From positions 1-12,575 of the forward strand of contig JAPVWE010000018.1 in the NCBI GenBank assembly GCA_028572035.1: a stretch of DNA of 12,575 nt. Direction: 5' to 3'. The DNA comes from Desulfobacteraceae bacterium. GTDB taxonomy: Bacteria > Desulfobacterota > DSM-4660 > Desulfatiglandales > B25-G16. Positions 1-5,349 of the stretch are shown here, in pieces (positions within the stretch are counted from its first letter, which is position 1; each line of letters starts with the position of its first letter). The translations under genes were made by a program, and so were the position numbers. The notes beneath the pieces were generated by a model. The model was not told the origin of the DNA, did no database searches, and worked only from the letters and a program-made list of their open reading frames with translations.

Positions 1-691
1 TTGGACTTTTTGGCTTTTTCGGAGCCAAGGCGCTCTTAACCAAAACCTCTGTCTGGCGAACAGAAAGAGATTTCTTTATGATGAGATCCCTAATCTCCTT
101 TTGGACCACAGAAGACTCAATGCCAACCAGAACCCTTGCATGCCCAGTTGTCAGTTGAAGATCTATAAGATCTTGTTGAATAAGAGCAGGAAGTTTCAGC
201 AATCTTAAGGAATTGGCAATTGTCGAACGCTCTTTCCCGATCCTTTTTGAAAGTGCTTCCTGTGTCAGGTTAAACCTTTGCCTCAGCTCCTGGTAAGCCG
301 ATGCCTCCTCGATAGGGTTAAGATCTTTGCGTTGAATATTCTCAACAAGGGCTAATTCCAGGGCCTCTGAAGGAGATACGTCCCTTATCCATGCAGGTAT
401 TTTCTCAAGCCCTGCCTTTTGAGCTGCGCGCCAGCGCCTCTCTCCTACTATGAGTTGGAACCCGTCCTTTGTCTGGGTAACCAGTATGGGCTGGATAACC
501 CCTTTCTCCTTTATAGAGTTTGCCAATTCCGTCAGCTCAGAATCGTTGAAATTTTGTCTCGGTTGATGGGGATTCGGAAAAATGGACTCAATAGGACAGT
601 AGAAAAAACCCCTATCGTCTTCTGAGATAGCTGTTTCAGGAAATAAGGCTGACAGTCCTCTTCCAAGAGCCTTACGTTTGGTCAACTTCAT
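1..691 (-). CDS. parB: Chromosome partitioning protein ParB (Spo0J), partial: C-terminus beyond the window
   Basis: ParB binds parS, loads as a CTP-dependent clamp and works with ParA to segregate the chromosome. The visible 230 codons start with a basic KALGRGLSALF-type N-terminus (residues 8-17), typical of ParB. The ParB/Srx nuclease-like fold follows, with the GERRWRA box at 83-89 and ENIQR at 117-121, both part of the CTP-binding pocket. The LNPIEEA segment lies at 124-130 and a helix-turn-helix at about 143-168, which is the parS-reading domain. The C-terminal dimerisation domain lies off the left edge. The gene overlaps the end of parA by 20 bases, so the two are translationally coupled. 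The ATG at 691 directly abuts its GGGAGG Shine-Dalgarno with no spacer, whereas the TTG two codons later (685) sits at a normal 6-base spacing. The true start may therefore be TTG, with only two residues lost. The family call is very secure. Confidence 0.96.
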   Translation of the reverse strand, partial: MKLTKRKALGRGLSALFPETAISEDDRGFFYCPIESIFPNPHQPRQNFNDSELTELANSIKEKGVIQPILVTQTKDGFQLIVGERRWRAAQKAGLEKIPAWIRDVSPSEALELALVENIQRKDLNPIEEASAYQELRQRFNLTQEALSKRIGKERSTIANSLRLLKLPALIQQDLIDLQLTTGHARVLVGIESSVVQKEIRDLIIKKSLSVRQTEVLVKSALAPKKPKSP

Positions 692-1451
692 CCTCCCGTT
701 TAAGGATTACTTCCCTTGCAAGTTCCAGATAGCTCTGGGCCCCTTTTGATCGAATATCATAGAGAATAATTGGCTTCCCATAGCTTGATGCCTCACTTAA
801 ACTAACGTTACGTGGGATAATCGTTTGAAAAACACCCCTAAAATGGCGGCGCACCTCATCGGCTATCTGATGTGATAGATTATTGCGTCTGTCGAACATT
901 GTTAACAAAATACCGATCATCACAAGGGATGGGTTAAGCCCCTTTTTGACCAACCTGACAGTATTAAGTAACTGGGTTAATCCTTCCATGGCAAGATATT
1001 CGCATTGAAGTGGCACAAGAAAGGAATCAGCGGCAGCAAGGGCATTAAGTGTAAGAAATCCAAGGGAAGGAGGACAGTCGATGAAGATATAGTCGTATTG
1101 ATCTTTAAAGTCAGACAAGATACTGCTTAAGAGATATTCCTTGTTCTTTTTAGAAAACATCTCCACTTCTGCTCCAAATAAATCAGAATTGGCTCCGATA
1201 AGCTTAAGCTTGGGAATTTCTGTATCAAGAATGACGTTGTTTCCAGCATGTTCCCCTACTATCAAGTCGTAAAGACTTGGCTTAAGGCTTGATGGGTTTA
1301 TCCCCAAAGAGGTAGTAGCATTTCCCTGAGGATCACAATCCACTAAGAGGCATCTTTTTTCAGCAGCAGCAATAGATGCAGACAGATTAACAGCTGTTAT
1401 TGTTTTACCAACCCCTCCTTTCTGATTAACTATAGATATTATTGATTCCAT
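672..1451 (-). CDS. parA: Chromosome partitioning ATPase ParA (Soj family)
   Basis: ParA is a deviant Walker ATPase that forms an ATP-dependent dimer on the nucleoid; gradients of it move ParB-parS complexes. The 259-residue length is normal for chromosomal Soj-type ParA, which lacks the N-terminal HTH of plasmid ParA. Visible motifs are the deviant Walker A KGGVGKT at 11-17, with signature lysine and catalytic lysine, the VDCDPQGN switch I region at 37-44, and Walker B FIDCPPS at 123-129. The gene is followed by parB with a 20-base overlap and preceded by a perfect parS site 54 bases upstream of its ATG, so ParB binding could repress its transcription. No Shine-Dalgarno is visible before the ATG. 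Instead a TATTAT hexamer ends 7 bases upstream, which could make the mRNA leaderless. The rsmG/mnmG genes that often precede parA are not found here. Confidence 0.97.
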   Translation of the reverse strand: MESIISIVNQKGGVGKTITAVNLSASIAAAEKRCLLVDCDPQGNATTSLGINPSSLKPSLYDLIVGEHAGNNVILDTEIPKLKLIGANSDLFGAEVEMFSKKNKEYLLSSILSDFKDQYDYIFIDCPPSLGFLTLNALAAADSFLVPLQCEYLAMEGLTQLLNTVRLVKKGLNPSLVMIGILLTMFDRRNNLSHQIADEVRRHFRGVFQTIIPRNVSLSEASSYGKPIILYDIRSKGAQSYLELAREVILKREDEVDQT

Positions 1452-1458
1452 AAATAAG

Positions 1459-1464
1459 ATAATA
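1459..1464 (-). promoter_or_regulatory. Possible -10 element of parA (leaderless configuration)
   Basis: TATTAT on the minus strand is followed by exactly 7 bases and then the parA ATG, the spacing expected if transcription starts at the A of the start codon. No Shine-Dalgarno lies between them, and no convincing -35 was found 16-18 bases further upstream. The region is A/T rich, so a chance match is possible. Confidence 0.35.
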
Positions 1465-1504
1465 TTTTTATTACGAGAAGACGGCTCATTTAACTGATAG
1501 GGAT

Positions 1505-1520
1505 TGTTTCACGTGAAACA
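1505..1520. promoter_or_regulatory. parS centromere-like site (ParB binding)
   Basis: The 16-base sequence TGTTTCACGTGAAACA is a perfect palindrome and matches the canonical bacterial parS consensus at every position. It lies 54 bases upstream of the parA start codon, a frequent location for a parS site. Known role: ParB nucleates here and spreads by CTP-dependent sliding. Because it sits just upstream of the probable parAB promoter, ParB may also autoregulate the operon; that part is inference. Confidence 0.97.
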
Positions 1521-1838
1521 TTTCTATCTTTATTATCCCTCCCACGCCTCTTTGTCCATGCCTAAAAAGCTCTGAGTCTCTTCTTGATTCATCTGGTTTA
1601 TATCTATCTTAAGATCTATTACTTTCTTTGTCCCTGCCCGCAGGGCTTACATGATTCATTTAGCAAGGAACATACACCGAAGGAGAAATATTCTCAATTC
1701 AAAAATCCCTCAGACCAACATGATGCTGATTTAGCGTTTGTCAACTCCTTGCTAGTGACAGCCATCTTAACTAGATTGCATAGGAATTTCCTTTTTGGAC
1801 GCAGATTAACCCGCCTGTGGCGGATAAACGCAGATTGT

Positions 1839-1900
1839 TTCCGAATTCTCCCGAAGCGATCCCGATCCCATCGGGACGGGGCGGGTTCCATCATTCGGAA
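1839..1900. repeat. Nested double hairpin inside the repeat element
   Basis: The outer arms TTCCGAAT (1839-1846) and ATTCGGAA (1893-1900) are perfect 8-bp complements. Between them TCCCGAT (1860-1866) and ATCGGGA (1870-1876) form a 7-bp stem with a CCC loop. No T-tract follows on either strand, so it does not look like a rho-independent terminator. Confidence 0.6.
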
Positions 1901-1919
1901 CTCGGAAGAAAGATTTTTA

Positions 1920-1936
1920 ATGCGCCTAAGGCGCAT
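1920..1936. repeat. Short perfect hairpin ATGCGCC-TAA-GGCGCAT
   Basis: A perfect 7-bp stem with a 3-base loop. It is part of the palindrome cluster at 1797-1996. Only one copy is seen in this window. Confidence 0.6.
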
Positions 1937-2136
1937 AAATATAAAGAGCTAATAGAATAATTACCTGCCCGCCGTCTGGCAGGCGGGTCTGCGTCCTAAT
2001 TTAATTGCCCATTTCAAGTTCTAACTCTGGATTTATCCAGGGACCGTTGGCGTAATAGGGAATGCCATTTAGGCCTTAAGGGGGTCTGAAGCTTGAGGAT
2101 GGATGTTTTTGATTTAGCTAAATGCTTATTTTTTAC

Positions 2137-2213
2137 TGGTGCGCCCAGCAGGATTCGAACCTGCGACCTACGGATTCGTAGTCCGTTACTCTATCCAGTT
2201 GAGCTATGGGCGC
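2137..2213 (-). tRNA. tRNA-Arg (anticodon ACG)
   Basis: The minus strand folds into a standard 77-base cloverleaf. The acceptor stem GCGCCCA pairs with TGGGCGC, followed by discriminator A and an encoded CCA end. The T arm contains GGTTCGAATCC, and the D arm begins GCTC and has the usual AACTGGATA-type loop. The anticodon stem ACGGA/TCCGT encloses loop CTACGAA with anticodon ACG (plus-strand 2177-2179). ACG is read as inosine-CG after TadA editing and decodes CGU/CGC/CGA. The gene lies 48 bases downstream of rfaE2 on the same strand and just before the repeat-rich gap. No dedicated promoter or terminator was recognised. Confidence 0.97.
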
Positions 2214-2261
2214 CTGTACCAAAACTAACATCCTCTGTCTTAGAAAGGGAGATATTTTTGC

Positions 2262-2762
2262 TCAGCTATTTCTTACACAGCAGAGATCAGCAATCCTGCA
2301 AATGATATCTGAAGTGGAGTTACCCGGGACAAGTGGTATTCGCTTGACCTCACCCCCTGCTTTTTTTATCGCTTCGGCACCTATGATATCCTCTTCGGCC
2401 CAGTCTGAACCTTTGACTAATACCTGAGGTTGGAGATACTTGATTATAGCCAAGGGATCTTCCTCATCAAAAATAACTACCCCATCAACAAAACAGAGAG
2501 CAGCAAGCAATTCTGCCCTTGCTCCCACAGGCATCAAGGGACGATTCTTTCCCTTAATGTTCCTAACGGATCTGTCACTATTCAAGCCAATTATCAGGTA
2601 ATCTCCGCACTTCTTTGCTTCAGAAAGATAGCGAACATGACCTTGGTGAAGGATATCAAAACAGCCATTAGTAAAAACTACCTTTTTGCCTCTCCCCTTA
2701 ACCCTTTCTACTGTCTCTTTCATTGCTGTTTGGTTCTTTATTTTTGAGAGGTATTCTTCCAT
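2262..2762 (-). CDS. rfaE2: D-glycero-beta-D-manno-heptose 1-phosphate adenylyltransferase (RfaE2/HldE C-terminal domain type)
   Basis: This nucleotidyltransferase transfers AMP from ATP to heptose 1-phosphate, giving ADP-heptose for the lipopolysaccharide inner core in the cytosol. The 166-residue protein is a stand-alone version of the C-terminal half of E. coli HldE. Key motifs are FTNGCFDILHQGH at 30-42, with the HxGH nucleotide-binding signature at 39-42; KNRP at 72-75; KGSDW at 117-121; and GNSTSDII at 147-154, the family's ATP-binding serine/threonine region. Its start overlaps the end of the DnaJ-HTH gene by 25 bases, implying translational coupling. The separate heptose-kinase partner (RfaE1) is not in the window. 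Presence of the gene implies an LPS-bearing outer membrane. Related cytidylyltransferases (TagD-like) share the fold, but the FTNGCFD...GNSTS combination favours RfaE2. Confidence 0.92.
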   Translation of the reverse strand: MEEYLSKIKNQTAMKETVERVKGRGKKVVFTNGCFDILHQGHVRYLSEAKKCGDYLIIGLNSDRSVRNIKGKNRPLMPVGARAELLAALCFVDGVVIFDEEDPLAIIKYLQPQVLVKGSDWAEEDIIGAEAIKKAGGEVKRIPLVPGNSTSDIICRIADLCCVRNS

Positions 2763-3403
2763 TCGAAATACCTTTTCACATATCCATCCACCATTTGGCT
2801 CTGATTAACATTTAGAATCTTAGCATAGGTCCTTAAGAATCCTTTCAAATACACAAGGGCGGGAAGTTCTTCGAAATGATCTTCCTCAATATCCTCTAAT
2901 GTTTTCTTTGGAATATTTGTTTTTCGGTATATTTCTTCCAGGCTGATTTCTTTGGTCGTCCTGGCCATTTTAATGCTCTTGCCGGTTACAGAGGCTTGGT
3001 CGTCGAACAGATCGAGGTTACCATCAGAAGTTTGGTTCTCATTCTCTGCCTTTTCTTCCTTTTGAATAAGACTCTCTACAGTTACCTCCCTCAGTTTGCC
3101 CTCGACAACATTAGAGTCTTCCAGGGATGGAAACCCGATTTCTTGAGGAGAGAGATCCCCCTTTTCTATCAGAGAATGATTGTATTCTCTTCTAAGCTGG
3201 CTGTTAGTCAGAGTCTTGTATGCATCAACCAAACGGGAAAGCATTCCTTGCCTTTCCTTTGGTGTAAGCAGTGAATAGGTGGCAATAGAATCAGTTGAGT
3301 ATATGCTCATGGCCTGATCATATGCAGATCGAACTTCCTCAAAAGAGGCCCTAGGGGAAATGCCAAGTAATCTGTAATAGTTTTGCTCAGTTAGCCTCTC
3401 CAT
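2738..3403 (-). CDS. Degenerate DnaJ-domain protein with C-terminal RodZ-like helix-turn-helix (HTH_25)
   Basis: A 221-residue two-domain protein of unknown role. Residues 8-75 follow the J-domain pattern (NYYRLLGI at the start, VDAYKTLTNSQLRREYN at the end). The HPD tripeptide that activates Hsp70 is replaced by STD at 36-38, so classical DnaK stimulation is unlikely. Residues 76-140 are an acidic, low-complexity linker. Residues 141-212 resemble the N-terminal HTH_25 domain of RodZ-like proteins (IPKKTLEDIEEDHFEELPALVYLKGFLRTYAK region). In RodZ this domain contacts MreB rather than necessarily binding DNA. No transmembrane segment is visible, unlike RodZ. The ATG at 3403 overlaps the preceding MinD-like gene by 13 bases and the end overlaps rfaE2 by 25 bases, so all three are translationally linked. 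A partnership with the MinD-like ATPase is inference. Confidence 0.8.
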   Translation of the reverse strand: MERLTEQNYYRLLGISPRASFEEVRSAYDQAMSIYSTDSIATYSLLTPKERQGMLSRLVDAYKTLTNSQLRREYNHSLIEKGDLSPQEIGFPSLEDSNVVEGKLREVTVESLIQKEEKAENENQTSDGNLDLFDDQASVTGKSIKMARTTKEISLEEIYRKTNIPKKTLEDIEEDHFEELPALVYLKGFLRTYAKILNVNQSQMVDGYVKRYFEWKNTSQK

Positions 3404-4392
3404 TGATCACCGGATATTTGGTTAGAAGACCTTTGATCGGCAGAAAAGCCTAATCCCAATTGATACCTGGGTAATATCCTTTGGCAAATCTCAGTAATTT
3501 CCTGAAATGCCTTAGAATGGGGAAAATAAGCCATTAGGGGTTTCTTCTGGAGCAAGCCTTTCCTGACATTGCTATCATAGCTGATATTTCCCAAGAAATC
3601 AATCGGGATGCCAAAATATTTCCTGGCTGCCATAGCCATCTTTTGACCTATGGCTCTGTCTCTTGTTGTCCTTGTCTGGTTGACAATTAATTTGATATCT
3701 AAGCTTGAGAGATATCTTGCTATGGTATCTCCAAGCTCTGGTTCGATCTTTTCTATTGCTTCTAGAAGATCAAAGACTGAGTGGAATTTATGTCCACCCC
3801 TCTGCATGACCCCTTTGTCTATCAGGGATCTCACAACCTTTTGGCTGATTATCTTTCTTAGATAGCGAAAAAGGAGGCTCCTTGTAAAGCGGTATGTATT
3901 CTCAATGGATGTGGGCTCTGGTGATGTTATAAGGATACCACAATGGGAAATCAAAAAGAAATCAAGGATATTAAAGGATGTACCGGGACCCAGATCTATC
4001 AAAATGTATCTATAATCCAGCTTCTTGATATTGCCCAGTATCCTTACCTTCTGTCCATAGGATAGATTGGCTATCCCTATTATATCTTGGGCACCAGAAA
4101 TGAGTTTTAGATTATTTATCCCTGTCTTGATTATGATACTATCAATGCCTGTTTTTTTCTTGGTAAGAAAATCAGATAGGCCTGTTCGTGGAGGCTCCAA
4201 GCCCAAAAAGGTGTGTAGATTAGCTGTTCCCAAATCAGCATCAATCAGAAGGACCTCGTTCCCTCTGTTAGCCAAACAGATACCCATACTCACTGTAATT
4301 AGGCTCTTGCCGGTGCCTCCTTTCCCACCACCAATGGCTAGTATATGGTTCTCTACTGTTCTGCGTTTTCTTATTAACACTTCTTCAGCCAT
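3391..4392 (-). CDS. MinD/FlhG-like P-loop ATPase (ParA/MinD superfamily)
   Basis: A deviant Walker ATPase of the MinD/ParA/FlhG group, a family that positions cellular structures by ATP-dependent dimer and surface cycling. Numbering from a TTG at 4398, residues 23-32 carry the Walker A GGGKGGTGKS with signature K26 and catalytic K31. IDADLGTAN at 52-60 is the switch I motif, and YILIDLGPGT at 131-140 is Walker B/switch II. An extra, mostly helical stretch at about 173-235, rich in charged residues, is not present in short MinD proteins. No MinD-type amphipathic membrane helix is evident at the C-terminus, nor a FlhG-type N-terminal DQAxxLR motif. The ATG at 4392 is chosen; the TTG at 4398 adds two residues, and neither has a strong Shine-Dalgarno. 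The gene is followed, with overlap, by the DnaJ-HTH gene. No flagellar or min genes adjoin it, so its target is unknown. Confidence 0.85.
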   Translation of the reverse strand: MAEEVLIRKRRTVENHILAIGGGKGGTGKSLITVSMGICLANRGNEVLLIDADLGTANLHTFLGLEPPRTGLSDFLTKKKTGIDSIIIKTGINNLKLISGAQDIIGIANLSYGQKVRILGNIKKLDYRYILIDLGPGTSFNILDFFLISHCGILITSPEPTSIENTYRFTRSLLFRYLRKIISQKVVRSLIDKGVMQRGGHKFHSVFDLLEAIEKIEPELGDTIARYLSSLDIKLIVNQTRTTRDRAIGQKMAMAARKYFGIPIDFLGNISYDSNVRKGLLQKKPLMAYFPHSKAFQEITEICQRILPRYQLGLGFSADQRSSNQISGDQWRG

Positions 4393-4434
4393 TGCCAACC
4401 ACAGGGATCTGAGTTGAAAGTAAAATAACAGTTG

Positions 4435-4443
4435 ATTATATCA
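4435..4443 (-). promoter_or_regulatory. Possible extended -10 promoter for the MinD-like/DnaJ-HTH/rfaE2 operon
   Basis: The minus strand carries TGATATAAT, an extended -10 (TGnTATAAT) with a perfect consensus hexamer, about 40 bases before the start codon of the MinD-like gene. No good -35 lies at 16-18 bases, which extended -10 promoters tolerate. It falls in the 100-base gap after comF, consistent with an operon starting here. Confidence 0.4.
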
Positions 4444-4499
4444 ATTGCAACTTTTTTCTGGATGTTCAATGCCTTATCTTGTTTTTGGCACCTTATTCT

Positions 4500-5243
4500 T
4501 CAATCAACCAGGGTTCTGGCCAGTGTCAGGCAGATGACAACCATCGCCCCTGATTTTTTCAGAGTCCTGGCACATTCGTTCAAGGTGTACCCGGTTGTAA
4601 AGACATCATCAACCAATAATATCTTCTTACCCTTTATGATCTCAGGATATATAATGGAAAAGGCATCTTTAACGTTCTTTCTCCTTTCTTCTTTCCTCAG
4701 GCCTGTCTGTGCCCTTGTATGCCTTATTCTTACAAGGGATAGATAGTCTAACTGAGTTCCAAGATCTGTGGCAACTACCTTAGCTAACAAAAGGCTCTGG
4801 TTGAAGCCCCGCTCCCTTAATCTTCGCATATGGAGGGGTACAGGGACAGTGAGGAAGTCGGGCGTAAGAGGATTCGGTACCAGTTCTTTGGCAAAGGATG
4901 ACAATAAGGTGCCAAGGGAGGAAGTTAGCTGAGTTTCTGAGCCATATTTGAATCTTTGTATGGCTTCCACAAGCGGGCCTGAGTAAAGATAAGGGGCTCT
5001 AACAGAATCATACCAGGGTCTTTTGCGAAGACAGTTTTCACAGAGATGGTCTTCCCCTTTTCGGGTAGAGAAAGGTAGGCCGCAGACCGTACAAATCGGA
5101 TGGGTTATGGGAGTTAGGTCGGCTAAACAATCATCACACAAATGATGTGAGGAGACACGATCTTCATCGGCAGATACGAATCGAGCGCAGATGTGACAGC
5201 GCGGAGGATATATGATGTCAATTAACTGGGAAAGGAATTTCAT
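4500..5243 (-). CDS. comF: ComF family protein (phosphoribosyltransferase-like, double zinc-finger)
   Basis: ComF-family proteins are cytosolic and needed for DNA uptake in several competent bacteria, probably in single-stranded DNA handling. The protein is 247 residues from the ATG at 5243; a TTG one codon upstream is also open. The N-terminus has four CxxC pairs (CHIC 17-20, CDDC 37-40, CTVC 52-55, CENC 69-72, numbering from the TTG), forming zinc-binding knuckles. The conserved RFKYG lies at 98-102, VPVPLHMRRLRERGFNQ at 134-150, and the PRPP-binding loop ILLVDDVFTTGYT at 209-221. It lies just behind the groEL terminator with no Shine-Dalgarno, but with a TATAAT 7 bases before the ATG, so it is probably transcribed alone. 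Its presence beside type IV pilus genes (7574 onward) hints at natural competence, without proving it. Confidence 0.92.
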   Translation of the reverse strand: MKFLSQLIDIIYPPRCHICARFVSADEDRVSSHHLCDDCLADLTPITHPICTVCGLPFSTRKGEDHLCENCLRKRPWYDSVRAPYLYSGPLVEAIQRFKYGSETQLTSSLGTLLSSFAKELVPNPLTPDFLTVPVPLHMRRLRERGFNQSLLLAKVVATDLGTQLDYLSLVRIRHTRAQTGLRKEERRKNVKDAFSIIYPEIIKGKKILLVDDVFTTGYTLNECARTLKKSGAMVVICLTLARTLVD

Positions 5244-5250
5244 CAATGGG

Positions 5251-5256
5251 ATTATA
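5251..5256 (-). promoter_or_regulatory. Possible -10 element of comF (leaderless configuration)
   Basis: A perfect TATAAT on the minus strand is followed by 7 bases and then the comF ATG. It sits between the groEL terminator and comF, where a new promoter is required. The -35 region at 17 bases is ATTTAA, a poor match. Confidence 0.4.
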
Positions 5257-5280
5257 GACTATTTTGTCGCTATTTAAATA

Positions 5281-5313
5281 CAAAAAAGGCGACCATATAA
5301 AGATCGGTCGCCT
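5281..5313 (-). terminator. Rho-independent terminator of groESL
   Basis: On the minus strand a perfect 8-bp stem AGGCGACC/GGTCGCCT (plus-strand 5306-5313 and 5287-5294, loop of 11) runs directly into TTTTTT. It lies 36 bases after the groEL stop codon and before comF, so it ends the groES-groEL transcript. Confidence 0.9.
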
Positions 5314-5349
5314 CAAGATTAAAACAAGAGTTACTGTCTGTGACAATTA

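Larger units (their letters stand above)
1797..1996. repeat. Composite palindromic repeat element with similar inverted ends (~200 bp)
   Basis: The left end begins GGACGCAGA (1797-1805) and the right end finishes TCTGCGTCC (1988-1996), a perfect 9-bp inverted repeat. Just inside each end, in mirrored orientation, is a CCCGCCTG-like hairpin. On the left CCGCC/GGCGG spans 1811-1823. On the right is an 11-bp stem (1963-1973 with 1978-1988, loop GTCT, one C-A mismatch and one G-T wobble). ACGCAGATT recurs as a direct repeat at 1799-1807 and 1828-1836. The interior holds a nested hairpin at 1839-1900 and a 7-bp hairpin at 1920-1936. The structure resembles REP/BIME-type or MITE-like non-autonomous repeats; no transposase is present. 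That it is one mobile unit, rather than a cluster of separate REPs, is inference. Confidence 0.55.
1521..2136. other. Gene-free, repeat-rich intergenic region between parS and tRNA-Arg
   Basis: About 616 bases with no credible gene. The open frames here have no family features, and their peptides come from palindromic repeats. The stretch 1521-1796 holds a short CCCTG/CAGGG palindrome at 1632-1645 and otherwise nothing recognised. 1797-1996 is a foldback repeat element (separate entry), and 1997-2136 shows nothing recognisable. No DnaA-box cluster, promoter pair or oriC-like AT-rich unwinding array was seen, although parAB loci are often near oriC. Confidence 0.6.

Noticed and set aside
1632..1645. 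CCCTGC/GCAGGG palindrome as a terminator for the upstream minus-strand genes
   Set aside because: Only 5-6 bp of stem with a 2-4 base loop and no T-tract on either strand.
1584..1952. Open reading frame of 122 codons on the plus strand (and an 80-codon frame opposite, 1694-1936)
   Set aside because: The peptides are produced by the palindromic repeats (for example RRLTRLWRINAD), no domain is recognisable, and both strands are open over the same repeat, a typical spurious call.
1452..2136. Replication origin next to parAB
   Set aside because: There is only one near-match to a DnaA box (TTATCCAGG near 2032-2040), no cluster, no AT-rich 13-mer array and no dnaA or rpmH gene.
2137..2213. tRNA-Arg as an integration site for a mobile island
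   Set aside because: No integrase gene and no duplicated 3' tRNA fragment (attachment repeat) was seen in the window.
2093..2305. 70-codon plus-strand frame containing GAPSRIRTCDLRIRSPLLYP
   Set aside because: It is the antisense translation of tRNA-Arg at 2137-2213, a well-known source of false proteins.
4399..4499. Terminator between comF and the MinD-like gene
   Set aside because: The only candidate stem (TGCC/GGCA around 4480) is 4 bp and lacks a following run of T on the minus strand.
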